DNA of 58,823 bases from Phycisphaerae bacterium (GTDB lineage Bacteria > Planctomycetota > Phycisphaerae > Phycisphaerales > SM1A02): NCBI GenBank assembly GCA_002862305.1, contig PKCS01000064.1:1-58823 (forward strand), written 5' to 3'. Position numbers and translations under genes: made by a program. Every line of letters begins with the position of its first letter. Position 1 is the stretch's first letter. Positions 43,391-53,271 of this stretch are shown piece after piece. The notes under the pieces were generated by a model that had not been told where the DNA came from, made no database searches, and saw nothing but the letters and a program-made list of their open reading frames with translations.

Positions 43391-45313
43391 ATGCCCGACG
43401 AACCGAACCCAGACCCCTCCGGCGACTCCCGACGGCGCGCCTACCTGAAGGGACTCCTGCGGGACCTCGACGCCCTGGAGCGCATGCTCGAGGGCGGGGT
43501 GCTCGAGTCCGGGGTCCGCCGCATCGGGGCCGAGCAGGAGGTCGCGATCGTGGACCGGTCGGGCGGTCCCTTCCCCATCGCCGACGAACTGCTTCGTTCC
43601 CTGCCCCCGGGGCCCTTCACCAACGAGCTGGGCCGATTCAACCTGGAGGTGAACTTCAACCCCATCGCGGTGGGCGCCCACGCCCTGCGCGACCTGGAGC
43701 AGCAGGTCCACGCGCACCTCGGCCAGCTCCGGGCGGTGGCGCGGCAGCACGACGCGATGATCCTGCTGGTGGGGATCATGCCCTCGCTCTCCCGCGACGA
43801 CCTCGTGATCGGGAACCTCACCGACAAGCCCCGGTACCACGAACTCAACGACGCGCTCAGCCGCCTGCGCGGCGGCCCCTACGAACTGAACATCGACGGC
43901 ATCGACGAACTCTCCATCACCCACGACAACATCATGCTGGAGGCCTGCAACACCAGCTTCCAGGTCCACTTCCAGGTCGATCCCGAGCACTTCGCCCGCT
44001 GGTACAACATCGCCCAGCTGGCCAGCGCCCCGGTGCTCGCCGCCTCCACCAACTCCCCGGTCCTCCTCAACCGTCGCCTGTGGAGCGAGACCCGGATCGC
44101 GCTCTTCCAGCAGTCGATCGACACCCGGACCGCCGAGACCTCGGGTCGCCGGATGCCCCCCCGGGTGTCCTTCGGCACCGACTGGGTGAAGGACAACATC
44201 CTCGAGATCTTCCGGGAGGACATCGCCCGCTTCAAGCCGCTCTTCTACGACATCCCCGAGGAGGACTCCCTCGCGGTGCTGCGCGACGGGGGGGTGCCCT
44301 CGCTGGACGCGCTGCGTCGCTTCAACGGGACCGTCTACCGGTGGAACCGACCCTGCTACGGGGTGCTCGACGGACGGCCGCACCTGCGGATCGAGAACCG
44401 GATGCTTCCCGCGGGCCCCACCCCGATCGACGAGGTCGCCAACACCGCCCTCTGGCTCGGGCTCCTCCGGGAACTGAACGACACCGTGGGGGACGTGGCC
44501 TCCCTGCTGCCCTTCGACCGGGTCGCGCAGGGCTTCTTCGCCGCGGCGCGGCACGGGCTCCACGCGCAGATCCACTGGATCGACGGCGAGCTCCACCCCG
44601 CGCGCGAGCTGATCCTCGACCGGATCCTGCCGATGTCGGCCCGGGGCCTCGCCGCCGGCGGGATCGACGCCTCGGACATCGAGCGCTACCTCGGGGTGAT
44701 CGAGGAGCGCGTCCGGTCCGGGCGCACCGGGTCCGCGTGGATCATCGACTCGATCGCCGCCGCGGGGAGCGGGCACCCCTCCGGGCAGCTCTACTCCCGG
44801 ATCTCCGAGGGCATCGCGGAGCGCCAGCTCCACAACGCGCCGGTGCACACCTGGCGGACCCTCTCGGCCCACGAGTTCGAGGGGGACCAGCGACACGTCT
44901 CCCGGGTCTCGCAGTTCATGGCCACCGAGCTCTTCACCGTCCACGAGGACGACGTCATCGACCTGGTGACGAACCTCATGGACTGGAAGCACCTCCGCCA
45001 GATCCCGGTCGAGAACGACGCGCACGAGCTGGTCGGGCTCGTCACCTATCGCCACCTCCTCCGGCACCTCCGACGGCTGGGGGTCGCCACCGAGGAGTCC
45101 GCCTCGGAGTCGGTGCCGGTCGCCTCGATCATGGAGCGGAACGTGATCTCCATCGCCAGCGACGCGAGCTCGCTGGAGGCCTACCAGCTCATGCGGGAGC
45201 GGGGGATCAGCTGCCTTCCGGTGATCGAGAACGGCAAGCTGGTGGGGATGGTCACCGACGAGGACTTCATCCGCATCAGCGACGGCCGGATCCGCGACTT
45301 CCTCGACTCCTGA
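43391..45313 (+). CDS. GCS2-family glutamate-cysteine-ligase-like enzyme fused to CBS domains
   Basis: A 640-residue fusion. Residues about 25-500 form a GCS2-type carboxylate-amine ligase, with RIGAEQEVAIVD near 44 (substrate and metal binding), ELGRFNLEVNFNPIAVGAH near 79, and a later HLRIENRMLPAGPTP motif near 338. The C-terminal about 505-640 carries two CBS repeats (SQFMATELFTVHEDDVIDL; VASIMERNVISIASDASSLE), a pair that usually senses adenine nucleotides or SAM. The ligase would join glutamate, or a similar acid, to an amine or cysteine with ATP, and the CBS pair would control it. AGAGGAG lies four bases before the ATG. The preceding GATase suggests a gamma-glutamyl compound that is made and also hydrolysed. 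The product is not known. Confidence 0.85.
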   Translation: MPDEPNPDPSGDSRRRAYLKGLLRDLDALERMLEGGVLESGVRRIGAEQEVAIVDRSGGPFPIADELLRSLPPGPFTNELGRFNLEVNFNPIAVGAHALRDLEQQVHAHLGQLRAVARQHDAMILLVGIMPSLSRDDLVIGNLTDKPRYHELNDALSRLRGGPYELNIDGIDELSITHDNIMLEACNTSFQVHFQVDPEHFARWYNIAQLASAPVLAASTNSPVLLNRRLWSETRIALFQQSIDTRTAETSGRRMPPRVSFGTDWVKDNILEIFREDIARFKPLFYDIPEEDSLAVLRDGGVPSLDALRRFNGTVYRWNRPCYGVLDGRPHLRIENRMLPAGPTPIDEVANTALWLGLLRELNDTVGDVASLLPFDRVAQGFFAAARHGLHAQIHWIDGELHPARELILDRILPMSARGLAAGGIDASDIERYLGVIEERVRSGRTGSAWIIDSIAAAGSGHPSGQLYSRISEGIAERQLHNAPVHTWRTLSAHEFEGDQRHVSRVSQFMATELFTVHEDDVIDLVTNLMDWKHLRQIPVENDAHELVGLVTYRHLLRHLRRLGVATEESASESVPVASIMERNVISIASDASSLEAYQLMRERGISCLPVIENGKLVGMVTDEDFIRISDGRIRDFLDS

Positions 45314-45329
45314 GCGGGTCCCCCGGCAC

Positions 45330-46175
45330 TCATCCCGACCGGGTCGATTCGTCGCGTTCCCAGTGGTCCAGCCGGCCCGCGCGGAACTGCCGCGCGGCGC
45401 GCCGTCGCGTGAGCCACCTGATCAGGGAGTACGCGAGGGTCGGGACCGGGGCCCTCAGCAGGTTGGCCAGCTGGCCGGCGGCGGTGGTCCCCCCGCCCGC
45501 CGGCTCCCGCGGGGTGAAGCCGCGCTCCCGGAGCTCCAGCGCCCCGAGCCGGCTCCGGGTCGCGATCGCCACCAGTCCCCCGAGCGTGCGTGGTGCGTTG
45601 ATCTCGAAGCTGCAGTCCGGGAGGGTCCGGCGCTCGTCGAGGTCGAAGAGCCCGTGCACGAACCCGTCGTCGGAGATCACCGGGGGGAACGCCTCGAAGC
45701 GACCGCGGCCCGCCTCCGACAACGCGTAGAAGCCCGAGCCGATCATCCGCCCCCCCGTGAAGTAGGGGGTCCGGCTCCAGCCCCGGTAGAACGAACGCAC
45801 CAGGAACCCGGAGTCCGCGGTGTGGAAGCGGGGGGTCGGCGCCACCGCGAGCAGGCCGCCCGCGAGCGCCTCGTGGCAGCGCAGCAGGCAGTCGGGGGAG
45901 ATCCGCACGTCCGCGTCGAGGTACACCCGCGGGAAGAGCGTGCATTCGGCGTCGCCGGCGTTGAGCGCCCGGTGCTTCGAACCCTCCGCGAGCTCGACCA
46001 CCCGGACCGGGTCCCCGAACTCCCGGGCGAGCTCCGCGGTCGCGTCCCGGCATCCGTTGGCGACCACCACCACCTCCAGCCGGTCCAGGCCCCGTTGCCC
46101 GACCACCGACTCCAGGCACCGCGCGATCATCGCCGCTTCGTCGAAGGCCGGGATCACCACGCTGAGCTGCTTCAT
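45330..46175 (-). CDS. glycosyltransferase family 2 protein
   Basis: A 281-residue GT-A-fold transferase. The N-terminal nucleotide-binding part reads QLSVVIPAFDEAAMIARCLE, and the DxD-type metal site is in RVYLDADVRISPD near residue 88. GGRMIGSGFYALSEAGR and DDGFVHGLFDLDERRTLPD near 150-185 fit the acceptor region. The C-terminus is basic and could lie on the membrane (APVPTLAYSLIRWLTRRRAA) but no clear transmembrane helices are seen. It transfers a sugar from a nucleotide donor to an unknown acceptor; no polysaccharide gene cluster is nearby. GGAAGG lies eight bases before the ATG. It is divergent from PSD1 gene 3 and convergent with the GCS2-CBS gene. Confidence 0.82.
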   Translation of the reverse strand: MKQLSVVIPAFDEAAMIARCLESVVGQRGLDRLEVVVVANGCRDATAELAREFGDPVRVVELAEGSKHRALNAGDAECTLFPRVYLDADVRISPDCLLRCHEALAGGLLAVAPTPRFHTADSGFLVRSFYRGWSRTPYFTGGRMIGSGFYALSEAGRGRFEAFPPVISDDGFVHGLFDLDERRTLPDCSFEINAPRTLGGLVAIATRSRLGALELRERGFTPREPAGGGTTAAGQLANLLRAPVPTLAYSLIRWLTRRRAARQFRAGRLDHWERDESTRSG

Positions 46176-46340
46176 GCGAACGCCTTCCCCGGCGGGCGCA
46201 CGCCCGGACCGGTCCCTAGTGATATCGAAGGTTGCCCGTCCACCGCTCCAATTCGACCCCGGGATCGGGGGCCAGCGTCCACCGAGCCGCGATTGTCGGG
46301 GAAGCCGGGGGTCGCCTCCGGGAAACGACCCCTCGATTGG

Positions 46341-46346
46341 TACCAT
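46341..46346 (+). promoter_or_regulatory. candidate -10 element TACCAT giving a leaderless PSD1 gene 3 transcript
   Basis: GGTACCAT ends exactly six bases before the ATG at 46353, with no Shine-Dalgarno sequence. An ATG inside the hexamer (46344) opens only a three-codon frame. Confidence 0.5.
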
Positions 46347-46352
46347 GGACGC

Positions 46353-49300
46353 ATGATCCCGGTCCCGGCTCGACTGCTCGTGGGAGGCCTGCTGATCACC
46401 GCCACCCTCGGTGCGGGGGGTGGTCCCGACGTCGATCCGGAGCCCGCCCCCGAACGACCCGCGGGGGCGCCGGACGCCCTTCGCTACGGCCGGGACATCC
46501 GGCCGATCCTCTCCGACCGGTGCTTCCTCTGCCACGGGCCGGATCGCGAGACCCAGCGCGCGGGGCTGCGGCTCGACACCCGGGCCGAGGCGGTCGCGGA
46601 TCGCGACGGGTTCGCGGCGATCGTCCCCGGGGATCCCGAGGCCTCGCTGCTCTACCAGCGGATCACCTCCACCGACCCCGACGACCAGATGCCGCCGCCC
46701 GAGAGCGGCAAGCATTCGCTGACCCCGGACCAGGTCCGCCTGGTCCGTACCTGGATCGAGCAGGGTGCGGTCTACGAATCGCACTGGGCGTTCGAGGCCC
46801 CGGTCCGTCCCCGGACCCCGGAGGTCTCGGATCCCGAGTGGTGCACCAACGACATCGACGCGTTCCTGCTGGCGGGCATGGACGACGCCGGCCTCCGCCC
46901 GAACCCGCCGGCCGCGCCGGACACCCTGGTGCGCCGCGTCTACCTCGACCTGACCGGGCTGCCACCCACCCCCGCGGAGCGCGCGGCGTTCCTCGCCGAT
47001 CCCTCCGACGCCGCCTACCGCCGGCTGGTGGACCGGCTGCTCACCGAGGAGCCCTACCGGACCCGCCATGCGGAGCGGATGGCGACCCCGTGGATGGACC
47101 AGGCACGCTTCGCCGACACCTCCGGGATCCACATGGACGCGGGGCGTTCGATCTGGCTGTGGCGGGACTGGGTGCTCGAGGCCTACCGCGCCAACAAGCC
47201 CTACGACGAGTTCGTGGTCGAGCAGCTGGCGGGGGACCTGATGCCCGAGCCCACCGTCGAGCAGCGGATCGCCAGCGGGTTCAACCGCAACCACGTCACC
47301 ACCGACGAGGGCGGGGCGATCGACGCCGAGTACCTCCTGGAATACGCGGTGGACCGGGTGCACACCACCAGCACCGTGTTCCTCGGGCTCAGCGTGGGGT
47401 GCGCGCGCTGCCACGACCACAAGTTCGACCCGGTCTCGATCGAGGAGTTCTACTCCCTGCTGGCCTTCTTCAACAACAACGAGGAGCCCGGGCTCTACTC
47501 CCAGGTCCCCGACCCCACCCGGGCCCTGGAGCCGGAGCTGGTGGTCCCGGACCCCGCGACGCGCGCGACCCTCGAACGGCTCGACGGCCGCCTCACCTCC
47601 CTCGAGACCGAGCGGTCCAACCCCTCCCCCGAGGAGCTGCGACAGGTGGAGGACTACCTCGCCGGCCTCCGGGCCGACCGTTCCTGGAGCTGGTACCTTC
47701 CCGAGCCGACTTCCGCGACCAGCCGGGAGGGCACGGTGCTCGAGGTGCAGCCCGATCGATCGGTGCTCGCCACCGGGGAGGTCCCCGCCTTCGACGAGCA
47801 CGTCCTGGTCTACGCCACCGACGAGGTCGGCCTGCGCACCGTGCTGCTCGAGGCGCTGGCGGATCTCTCCCTCCCCAACGGACGGGTGGGTCGTGCGGGC
47901 AACGGCAACGCGGTGCTGGGTTCGATCAGCGTGGAGGTGGTCTCCCGCCTCGACCCCGAACGTCGCACCACCCTCGACTGGAGCTGGGCGTGGGCGGACG
48001 TCGAGCAGCCCGAGGACGACTTCCGGGTGACCAACGCCCTTCGTCCCGACAACCAGCGGGTCTGGGCGGTGGACGCGCACCGACAGGGGGGTGACCGCAA
48101 CGCGGTGTTCGTCGCCACCGAGCCCTTCGGCTACGAAGGTGGCAGCGAGGTGATCGTCCGACTCGCCTACCAGTCGCCCTACCCCCAGCACGAGTTCGGC
48201 CGGACCCGGGTCCGACTGGGCCACGTCTCCGAGGACGCGCTCGCGCGACTCCCCGCCGCCACCACCAACTGGTACATCGCCGGTCCGTTCCCCACCGACG
48301 ACGGGCCCACCGCCTACGACACCCGCTTCGGACCCGAGGACCCCGGTCCCCTCGACTTCACGCGGAGCTTCGGCGACCAGCCCCTCCAGTCCTGGCGCCA
48401 CGCGCCCCTGGTCCTCGAGGCCACCCCGGTCGGCCTCGCGCAGGTGGTGGGTGCGGAGTACCTCGCGCGCGAGGTCTACGCGCCGACCGCACGGACCCTG
48501 GACCTCAGCCTGGGCAGCGACGACGGCCTGCAGGTCTACCGCAACGGCGAGCTGGTCCACGAGCACCGGATCGACCGCGGGGTCGCCCCCGACCAGGACT
48601 CGGTCCGGGTCGAGCTGGTCCCCGGGCGCAACACCCTGGTCTTCAAGGTCGTGAACACCGCGGTGGGCGCGGGCTTCTACCATCGCGAGCTGGCGTCCGA
48701 GGACCACCAGCCGGCGGAGGCGATCGCGATCCTCCTGCCTCCCGACACCGTCGGGGACGGGGTCCGCGACCGGGCGCGCGACGCGGTCCGGCGCCAGGTC
48801 TCCCCGCGCTACCGGGCGCTGAGCGGGGAGCTCGAGTCCACCCGCACCCGGCGTGCGGAGGTGGCCGCCTCGGTGCCGCGGACCATGGTCATGCAGGAGC
48901 GGGCCACCCCGCGCGAGACCCACGTGATGATGCGCGGCCAGTACGACGCCCCGGACCTGGATCGTCCCGTCTCCCGGGGGATCCCCGCGGTGCTCGGTGC
49001 GGTGCGGGGCGGCCCCGACCAGCGGGTCGACCGGCTGGACCTCGCGGAATGGCTGGTCGGCGAGGAGAACCCGCTCACCGCGCGGGTGACCGTCAACCGC
49101 TACTGGGCGCTCTTCTTCGGTCGCGGCATCGTCGAGACCACCGGCGACTTCGGCCTGCAGGGGGCGTGGCCCTCGCACCCCGGGCTGCTGGACTGGCTGG
49201 CGGTGGAGTTCCGCGAGAACGGCTGGGACGTCCGCGAGCTGCTGCGGACCATCGTCACCAGCTCCGCCTACCGGCAGTCCTCCCGTCGCACCCCCGAGGC

Positions 49301-49976
49301 CCGGGCGATCGACGAACGCAACGTGCTGCTCGGCGCGTTCCCCCGCCAGCGCCTCTCCGCGGAGCAGATCCGCGACCAGGCGCTGCACGCCTCCGGGCTG
49401 CTGGTGGAACGCCTCGGCGGGCCCAGCGTGAAGCCCTACCAGCCCGAGGGACTCTGGCAGGAGGTCGCGATGCCGCAGTCCAACACCCGGACCTTCGAGC
49501 GTTCCGACGGCGAGGGACTCTGGCGACGCAGCCTCTACACCTACTGGAAGCGAGCGGCCCCGCCGCCCTCGATGCTGACCTTCGACGCCCCGACCCGCGA
49601 GTACTGCGTCACCGAACGGGGCAGCACCAACACCCCGCTGCAGGCCCTGGTCCTCTGGAACGACGAGCAGTTCGTGGAGGCGGCCCGGGTCCTCGCGCAG
49701 CGGGCGATCGTGGAGGCCGGGGACGATCGCGGCACCATCCGCCGACTGGCCCTGCACTCGACCGGCGGGGAACTCTCGGAGGACACCATCCTGCGCATGC
49801 TGGAAGCGGTCGCGGCCTACCGGGCTCGCTACCGTGCCGCCCCCGAGGACGCCCGCGCCCTGCTTTCGGTGGGCGAGGCGCCGCTTCCCGACGGACACGA
49901 CCCCCCCGAACTCGCGAGCTGGACGATGATCGCCAACGCGCTGCTCTCGAGCGACGCGGCGATCGTGAAGGACTGA
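46353..49976 (+). CDS. PSD1-type protein 3: cytochrome domain, DUF1549, PA14-like insert, DUF1553
   Basis: A 1207-residue exported protein with a signal ([19 protein letters not shown]). The N-terminal PSCyt1 motif is [11 protein letters not shown] near residue 57. DUF1549 holds [12 protein letters not shown] near 352 and is preceded by [20 protein letters not shown]. An insert at about 635-780 begins with [19 protein letters not shown] and contains [20 protein letters not shown] and [20 protein letters not shown], which looks like a PA14/ligand-binding beta-sandwich. DUF1553 covers about 890-1160 ([20 protein letters not shown]). It is followed after 12 bases by a DUF1501 gene. The reaction is unknown; two CxxCH motifs suggest heme or metal binding outside the cytoplasm. 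The start is set by a TACCAT hexamer six bases upstream. Confidence 0.9.
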   Translation: MIPVPARLLVGGLLITATLGAGGGPDVDPEPAPERPAGAPDALRYGRDIRPILSDRCFLCHGPDRETQRAGLRLDTRAEAVADRDGFAAIVPGDPEASLLYQRITSTDPDDQMPPPESGKHSLTPDQVRLVRTWIEQGAVYESHWAFEAPVRPRTPEVSDPEWCTNDIDAFLLAGMDDAGLRPNPPAAPDTLVRRVYLDLTGLPPTPAERAAFLADPSDAAYRRLVDRLLTEEPYRTRHAERMATPWMDQARFADTSGIHMDAGRSIWLWRDWVLEAYRANKPYDEFVVEQLAGDLMPEPTVEQRIASGFNRNHVTTDEGGAIDAEYLLEYAVDRVHTTSTVFLGLSVGCARCHDHKFDPVSIEEFYSLLAFFNNNEEPGLYSQVPDPTRALEPELVVPDPATRATLERLDGRLTSLETERSNPSPEELRQVEDYLAGLRADRSWSWYLPEPTSATSREGTVLEVQPDRSVLATGEVPAFDEHVLVYATDEVGLRTVLLEALADLSLPNGRVGRAGNGNAVLGSISVEVVSRLDPERRTTLDWSWAWADVEQPEDDFRVTNALRPDNQRVWAVDAHRQGGDRNAVFVATEPFGYEGGSEVIVRLAYQSPYPQHEFGRTRVRLGHVSEDALARLPAATTNWYIAGPFPTDDGPTAYDTRFGPEDPGPLDFTRSFGDQPLQSWRHAPLVLEATPVGLAQVVGAEYLAREVYAPTARTLDLSLGSDDGLQVYRNGELVHEHRIDRGVAPDQDSVRVELVPGRNTLVFKVVNTAVGAGFYHRELASEDHQPAEAIAILLPPDTVGDGVRDRARDAVRRQVSPRYRALSGELESTRTRRAEVAASVPRTMVMQERATPRETHVMMRGQYDAPDLDRPVSRGIPAVLGAVRGGPDQRVDRLDLAEWLVGEENPLTARVTVNRYWALFFGRGIVETTGDFGLQGAWPSHPGLLDWLAVEFRENGWDVRELLRTIVTSSAYRQSSRRTPEARAIDERNVLLGAFPRQRLSAEQIRDQALHASGLLVERLGGPSVKPYQPEGLWQEVAMPQSNTRTFERSDGEGLWRRSLYTYWKRAAPPPSMLTFDAPTREYCVTERGSTNTPLQALVLWNDEQFVEAARVLAQRAIVEAGDDRGTIRRLALHSTGGELSEDTILRMLEAVAAYRARYRAAPEDARALLSVGEAPLPDGHDPPELASWTMIANALLSSDAAIVKD

Positions 49977-49988
49977 CAGGCGGACACC

Positions 49989-51503
49989 ATGGACCCATCA
50001 CGACCGATCAAGGAACACTGCCACGATCCCCTCGAGGAGTACCTGCGCAACATGACCCGCCGGCGGTTCTTCGGGACCATGGCGAACACCATGGGCGCGG
50101 GCCTCGGCTCCCTGGCCCTGGGCTCGATGCTCAACGCCGACGGCGTCGCCACCGGACCCACCATCCAGGCCGGCTCCCCGGAGGAGATCCTCGCCAACCT
50201 CCCGCACTACGCCCCCCGGGCGAAGCGGGTGATCTACATGCACATGGAGGGGGCCCCCAGCCAGCTGGACCTCTACGACTACAAGCCGGGCCTGCACGAC
50301 CGCTTCGACGAGGACCTCCCGGACTCGATCCGGGGCTCCCAGCGGATCACCACCATGACCAGCGGGCAGGACCGCTTCCCGGTCGCCCCCTCGATGTTCA
50401 AGTTCCGTCGCCACGAGAACAACGAGGACGGGCTGATGCTCTCCGAGCTCCTGCCCCACACCGGGTCGATCGCGAAGGACATCTGCGTGATCCGTTCCAT
50501 GCACACCTCCGCGATCAACCACGAGCCCGGGATCACCTTCTTCCAGACCGGCACCGAGCAGCCCGGTCGCCCCTGCTTCGGGTCCTGGGCCAGCTACGGG
50601 CTGGGCAGCATGAACCGCGACCTCCCGACGTTCGTGGTGATGATCACCCAGGGCAAGGGCAACATGCAGGCGCTCGCCGCGCGCTTCTGGGGCAGCGGCT
50701 TCCTCTCCAGCGAGCACCAGGGCTGCAAGCTCCGCGCCGGGGCCGACTCGGTCCTCTACCTGCGCGACCCCGACGGGGTCTCGCGCGAGGACCGGCGCCG
50801 GATGCTGGACCTGGTCGCGCGGCTCAACGAGGAGGAGTTCCGCCACAGCCTCGACCCCGAGGTCACCGCCCGGGTGGCGCAGTACGAGATGGCCTACCGG
50901 ATGCAGATGTCGGTCCCCGAGCTGACCGACTTCTCCACCGAACGCCCCGAGACCCTCGAGCTCTACGGTCCCGACGTGACCACGCCGGGGTCCTTCGCCG
51001 CCAACTGCCTGCTGGCCCGGCGACTGGCCGAGCGCGGGGTCCGCTTCGTGCAGCTGTTCATGCGCGGGTGGGACCAGCACGGCAACCTCCCGACCGAGAT
51101 CCGCGCGCAGTGCAAGGCGGTCGACCAGCCGCAGGCCGCGCTGGTCAAGGACCTCAAGCAGCGCGGGCTGCTCGAGGACACCCTGGTCCTCTGGGCGGGC
51201 GAGTTCGGCCGCACCGTCTACAGCCAGGGCGCCCTCGCCCGGACCAACTACGGCCGCGACCACCATCCCCGTTGCTTCTCGATCTGGCTCGCCGGGGGCG
51301 GGATCAAGCCGGGGATCAGCTACGGGCGCACCGACGACTATTCCTACAACATCGTCGAGAACCCGGTGGAGGTGCACGACCTGCACGCCACCATGCTGCA
51401 CCTGCTGGGCGTCGACCACCGTCGGCTGACCTTCCGCCAGCAGGGGCGCGACTACCGCCTCACCGACGTGCACGGACGCCTGGTCGACCCGATCATCGCC
51501 TGA
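49989..51503 (+). CDS. DUF1501 protein 3, Tat-exported, partner of PSD1 protein 3
   Basis: A 504-residue DUF1501 protein. The twin-arginine signal is MTRRRFFGTMANTMGAGLG at about residues 22-40, followed by ALGSML. Family stretches include RVIYMHMEGAPSQLDLYDYK near 80, where most relatives have MHGGPS, and LWAGEFGRTVY followed by GRDHHPRCFSIWLAGGGIKP near 400-440. It lies 12 bases after the PSD1 stop in the same direction. The acidic residues that set the family apart from sulfatases appear conserved, but no reaction is assigned. Its end is only three bases from the convergent nitroreductase end, with a CCTGAG-G-CTCAGG palindrome spanning both stops. Confidence 0.9.
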   Translation: MDPSRPIKEHCHDPLEEYLRNMTRRRFFGTMANTMGAGLGSLALGSMLNADGVATGPTIQAGSPEEILANLPHYAPRAKRVIYMHMEGAPSQLDLYDYKPGLHDRFDEDLPDSIRGSQRITTMTSGQDRFPVAPSMFKFRRHENNEDGLMLSELLPHTGSIAKDICVIRSMHTSAINHEPGITFFQTGTEQPGRPCFGSWASYGLGSMNRDLPTFVVMITQGKGNMQALAARFWGSGFLSSEHQGCKLRAGADSVLYLRDPDGVSREDRRRMLDLVARLNEEEFRHSLDPEVTARVAQYEMAYRMQMSVPELTDFSTERPETLELYGPDVTTPGSFAANCLLARRLAERGVRFVQLFMRGWDQHGNLPTEIRAQCKAVDQPQAALVKDLKQRGLLEDTLVLWAGEFGRTVYSQGALARTNYGRDHHPRCFSIWLAGGGIKPGISYGRTDDYSYNIVENPVEVHDLHATMLHLLGVDHRRLTFRQQGRDYRLTDVHGRLVDPIIA

Positions 51504-51506
51504 GGC

Positions 51507-52058
51507 TCAGGGGAGTTCGGTGACCACCGACTCCAGCGGCGGCCGTTCGACCTCGGGGGTCTCCCGCGCGTAGCCCGCCCAGACGAACCCGATGATCTCG
51601 TGCTCGCCGGGGTCCACCCCGCAGATCCGGTAGGTCCCGGGATCCCTGGTCAGGGCCCCGCTCGACCACTTCGATCCCACCCCGTCCGCCGCGAGGGAGA
51701 GCATGAGGTTCTGGATCGCGCAGGAGCAGGCGGCGTAGTCCTCCTTGGCCCGGAACGGATCCGGGCACGCGACCTGGCAGGCCACCACCAGTCGGTCGGG
51801 CTGCATCAGCTTCGCCCGGGCGGACCCGGCGGCCTCCGGGGAGAGCGGGGTCCGCCGGCGCTTGAGCTCCACCCCGAGGTCCGCGAGCCGTTCGCGGGTC
51901 TCGCTCCCGACCAGGATGAACCGCCAGGGGAACGTCAGCCGGTGGCAGGGGGCGTGGTGCGCGGCGTGGAGCCCGCGTTCGAGCACGTCCTCCGGGACCC
52001 GGCGGTCGGTGTAGCGGTGGATCGTCCTTCGCTCGGTCAGGGTCTGGTGCGTGTTCAC
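51507..52058 (-). CDS. nitroreductase-family FMN enzyme
   Basis: A 183-residue nitroreductase-fold flavoenzyme. The FMN-contacting N-terminus is RRTIHRYTDRRVPEDVLERG, followed by AAHHAPCHRLTFPWRFILVG; the central ACSCAIQNLMLSLAADGVGS matches the dimer-interface helix of the family. A GICGVDPGEHEI-like turn (about 145) precedes the last strand. Such enzymes use NAD(P)H to reduce nitroaromatics, quinones or other flavin-accessible substrates; the physiological substrate is unknown. The start is GTG, with GAGG eight bases upstream; a TAGAAT hexamer lies about 30 bases before it. No operon partner. Confidence 0.82.
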   Translation of the reverse strand: MNTHQTLTERRTIHRYTDRRVPEDVLERGLHAAHHAPCHRLTFPWRFILVGSETRERLADLGVELKRRRTPLSPEAAGSARAKLMQPDRLVVACQVACPDPFRAKEDYAACSCAIQNLMLSLAADGVGSKWSSGALTRDPGTYRICGVDPGEHEIIGFVWAGYARETPEVERPPLESVVTELP

Positions 52059-52088
52059 GGATGGCCTCGCTGCTTCGGTGGAGGCCCC

Positions 52089-52094
52089 ATTCTA
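52089..52094 (-). promoter_or_regulatory. candidate -10 element TAGAAT for the nitroreductase gene
   Basis: GGTAGAAT, close to the bacterial consensus TATAAT, lies about 30 bases before the GTG at 52058. Confidence 0.45.
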
Positions 52095-52134
52095 CCCGCC
52101 CCCTCCGGGGTGGGATCGGTCCCACCGACCGGGC

Positions 52135-53190
52135 TCATCCGGGTTCGTCGCAGGATCCCCAGTCGGCCAGCAGCTCCGCGAGGTCGCCGCCCCCGATCGA
52201 TCCGTCGCCGTCGAGGTCGAGCGCGGCGTTCGCCTCGTCCCAGGACGAGATCAGCAGCGAGAGGTCGCCGCCGTCGACCAGTCGATTCCCGTCGAGGTCC
52301 GCGGGGCACGGCGGGCGTTCCCCGCGACGGTGCTCGAGCAGCCACGCCACCAGTTCCCGCCGGAAGTTGCCGTTGAACGACGGGCCGTGGTTGCCGCCGT
52401 TGATCGTCCAGAGTTCCGCGGAGCCCCCGGTCTCGCAGTCCTGGTCGATCCGGAGCACGTCGGTCTCCGCCCCGGCGAGGTTGCCCACCAGGTCCAGGGT
52501 CCCGGCGGGTTGCTCGAGGTCCGCGCACTGGCCGTAGTCCGCCCAGGTCCGCACCGTGCGCAGCGCCCCGGGGATGCAGATGAAGCCGAAGCAGCTGTCC
52601 CCGTACTGGACGACGTCGTCCTGGGTCCCGTGGACCTGCAGGACGTGCACCGGCTGGTCCGGGGTGCAGGAGGAGGGGTAGTAGTAGGTGGCGCCGGCGA
52701 GGCTCGCCACCGAGGCCACCAGGTCCGCGTGGTCGCAGGCCATGCGGTAGGACATGAATCCCCCGTTGGAGTGCCCGGTCACGTGGATGCTGTCGAGGTC
52801 CACCGGTTGCTCGGCGATGATGGTCTCGATGAGCCCGCGCAGGTAGCCGGAGTCGTCCACCCCGAACCCGCAGCAGACGTCGGTCGCGTTCCAGAACCGG
52901 TCCCCCGAGAAGTTCTGGGTGCCTTCCGGGACGCAGAGCATGAACTGCTGGCCGTCCACCTGGCTGCGCAGGTTGAAGTAGTTCTCGTGCTCGGTCCCGT
53001 TCCCGGTGTACCCGTGCAGCGAGACCACCAGGGGCAGGCTGGTGCCCGGCTCGATGGTCGAGGGCACGTAGAGCGGCACGTTGCCGCGGCTGGTCGGGAC
53101 CTGCAGGGTGTCGAAGGCGACGGCGGGGAGGGTGGCGTGTCCGAGGGCGACGCCCCCGATCAGGGATCCGACGAAGAAGTTGAGGTGCAT
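52135..53190 (-). CDS. exported PHB-depolymerase/LpqC-type esterase with dockerin-like repeats
   Basis: A 351-residue exported alpha/beta hydrolase. A signal peptide (NFFVGSLIGGVALGHATLPA) leads into a catalytic domain with oxyanion motif VVSLHGYTGNG near 54, nucleophile serine in VTGHSNGGFMSYR near 138, aspartate in HGTQDDVVQYG near 192, and histidine in INGGNHGPSF near 267. This is the polyhydroxybutyrate depolymerase/feruloyl esterase class. The C-terminus (about 300-345) has two calcium-binding dockerin-like segments, CPADLDGNRLVDGGDLSLL and LDLDGDGSIGGGDLAELLAD, as in many secreted Phycisphaerales proteins. These repeats probably attach the enzyme to a surface partner, not to a classic cellulosome. 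GAGAGGA lies six bases before the ATG; the TAGGGT promoter is upstream. Confidence 0.88.
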   Translation of the reverse strand: MHLNFFVGSLIGGVALGHATLPAVAFDTLQVPTSRGNVPLYVPSTIEPGTSLPLVVSLHGYTGNGTEHENYFNLRSQVDGQQFMLCVPEGTQNFSGDRFWNATDVCCGFGVDDSGYLRGLIETIIAEQPVDLDSIHVTGHSNGGFMSYRMACDHADLVASVASLAGATYYYPSSCTPDQPVHVLQVHGTQDDVVQYGDSCFGFICIPGALRTVRTWADYGQCADLEQPAGTLDLVGNLAGAETDVLRIDQDCETGGSAELWTINGGNHGPSFNGNFRRELVAWLLEHRRGERPPCPADLDGNRLVDGGDLSLLISSWDEANAALDLDGDGSIGGGDLAELLADWGSCDEPG

Positions 53191-53271
53191 GGATGGTCCT
53201 CTCTGCCGCGTGACGTGGCCGCCCCGGTTGCTCGAATTGTCGTTCGGGCCGGATCAGCTCCGGCCTCCTCG

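Noticed and set aside
46176-49898. Upstream extension of the glycosyltransferase frame across PSD1 gene 3 on the minus strand
   Set aside because: The extension is low-complexity shadow coding; the family N-terminus starts exactly at 46175 with a ribosome site.
51495-51509. CCTGAG-G-CTCAGG palindrome as a terminator
   Set aside because: It is largely formed by the two convergent stop codons (TGA and its complement), so it needs no separate explanation.
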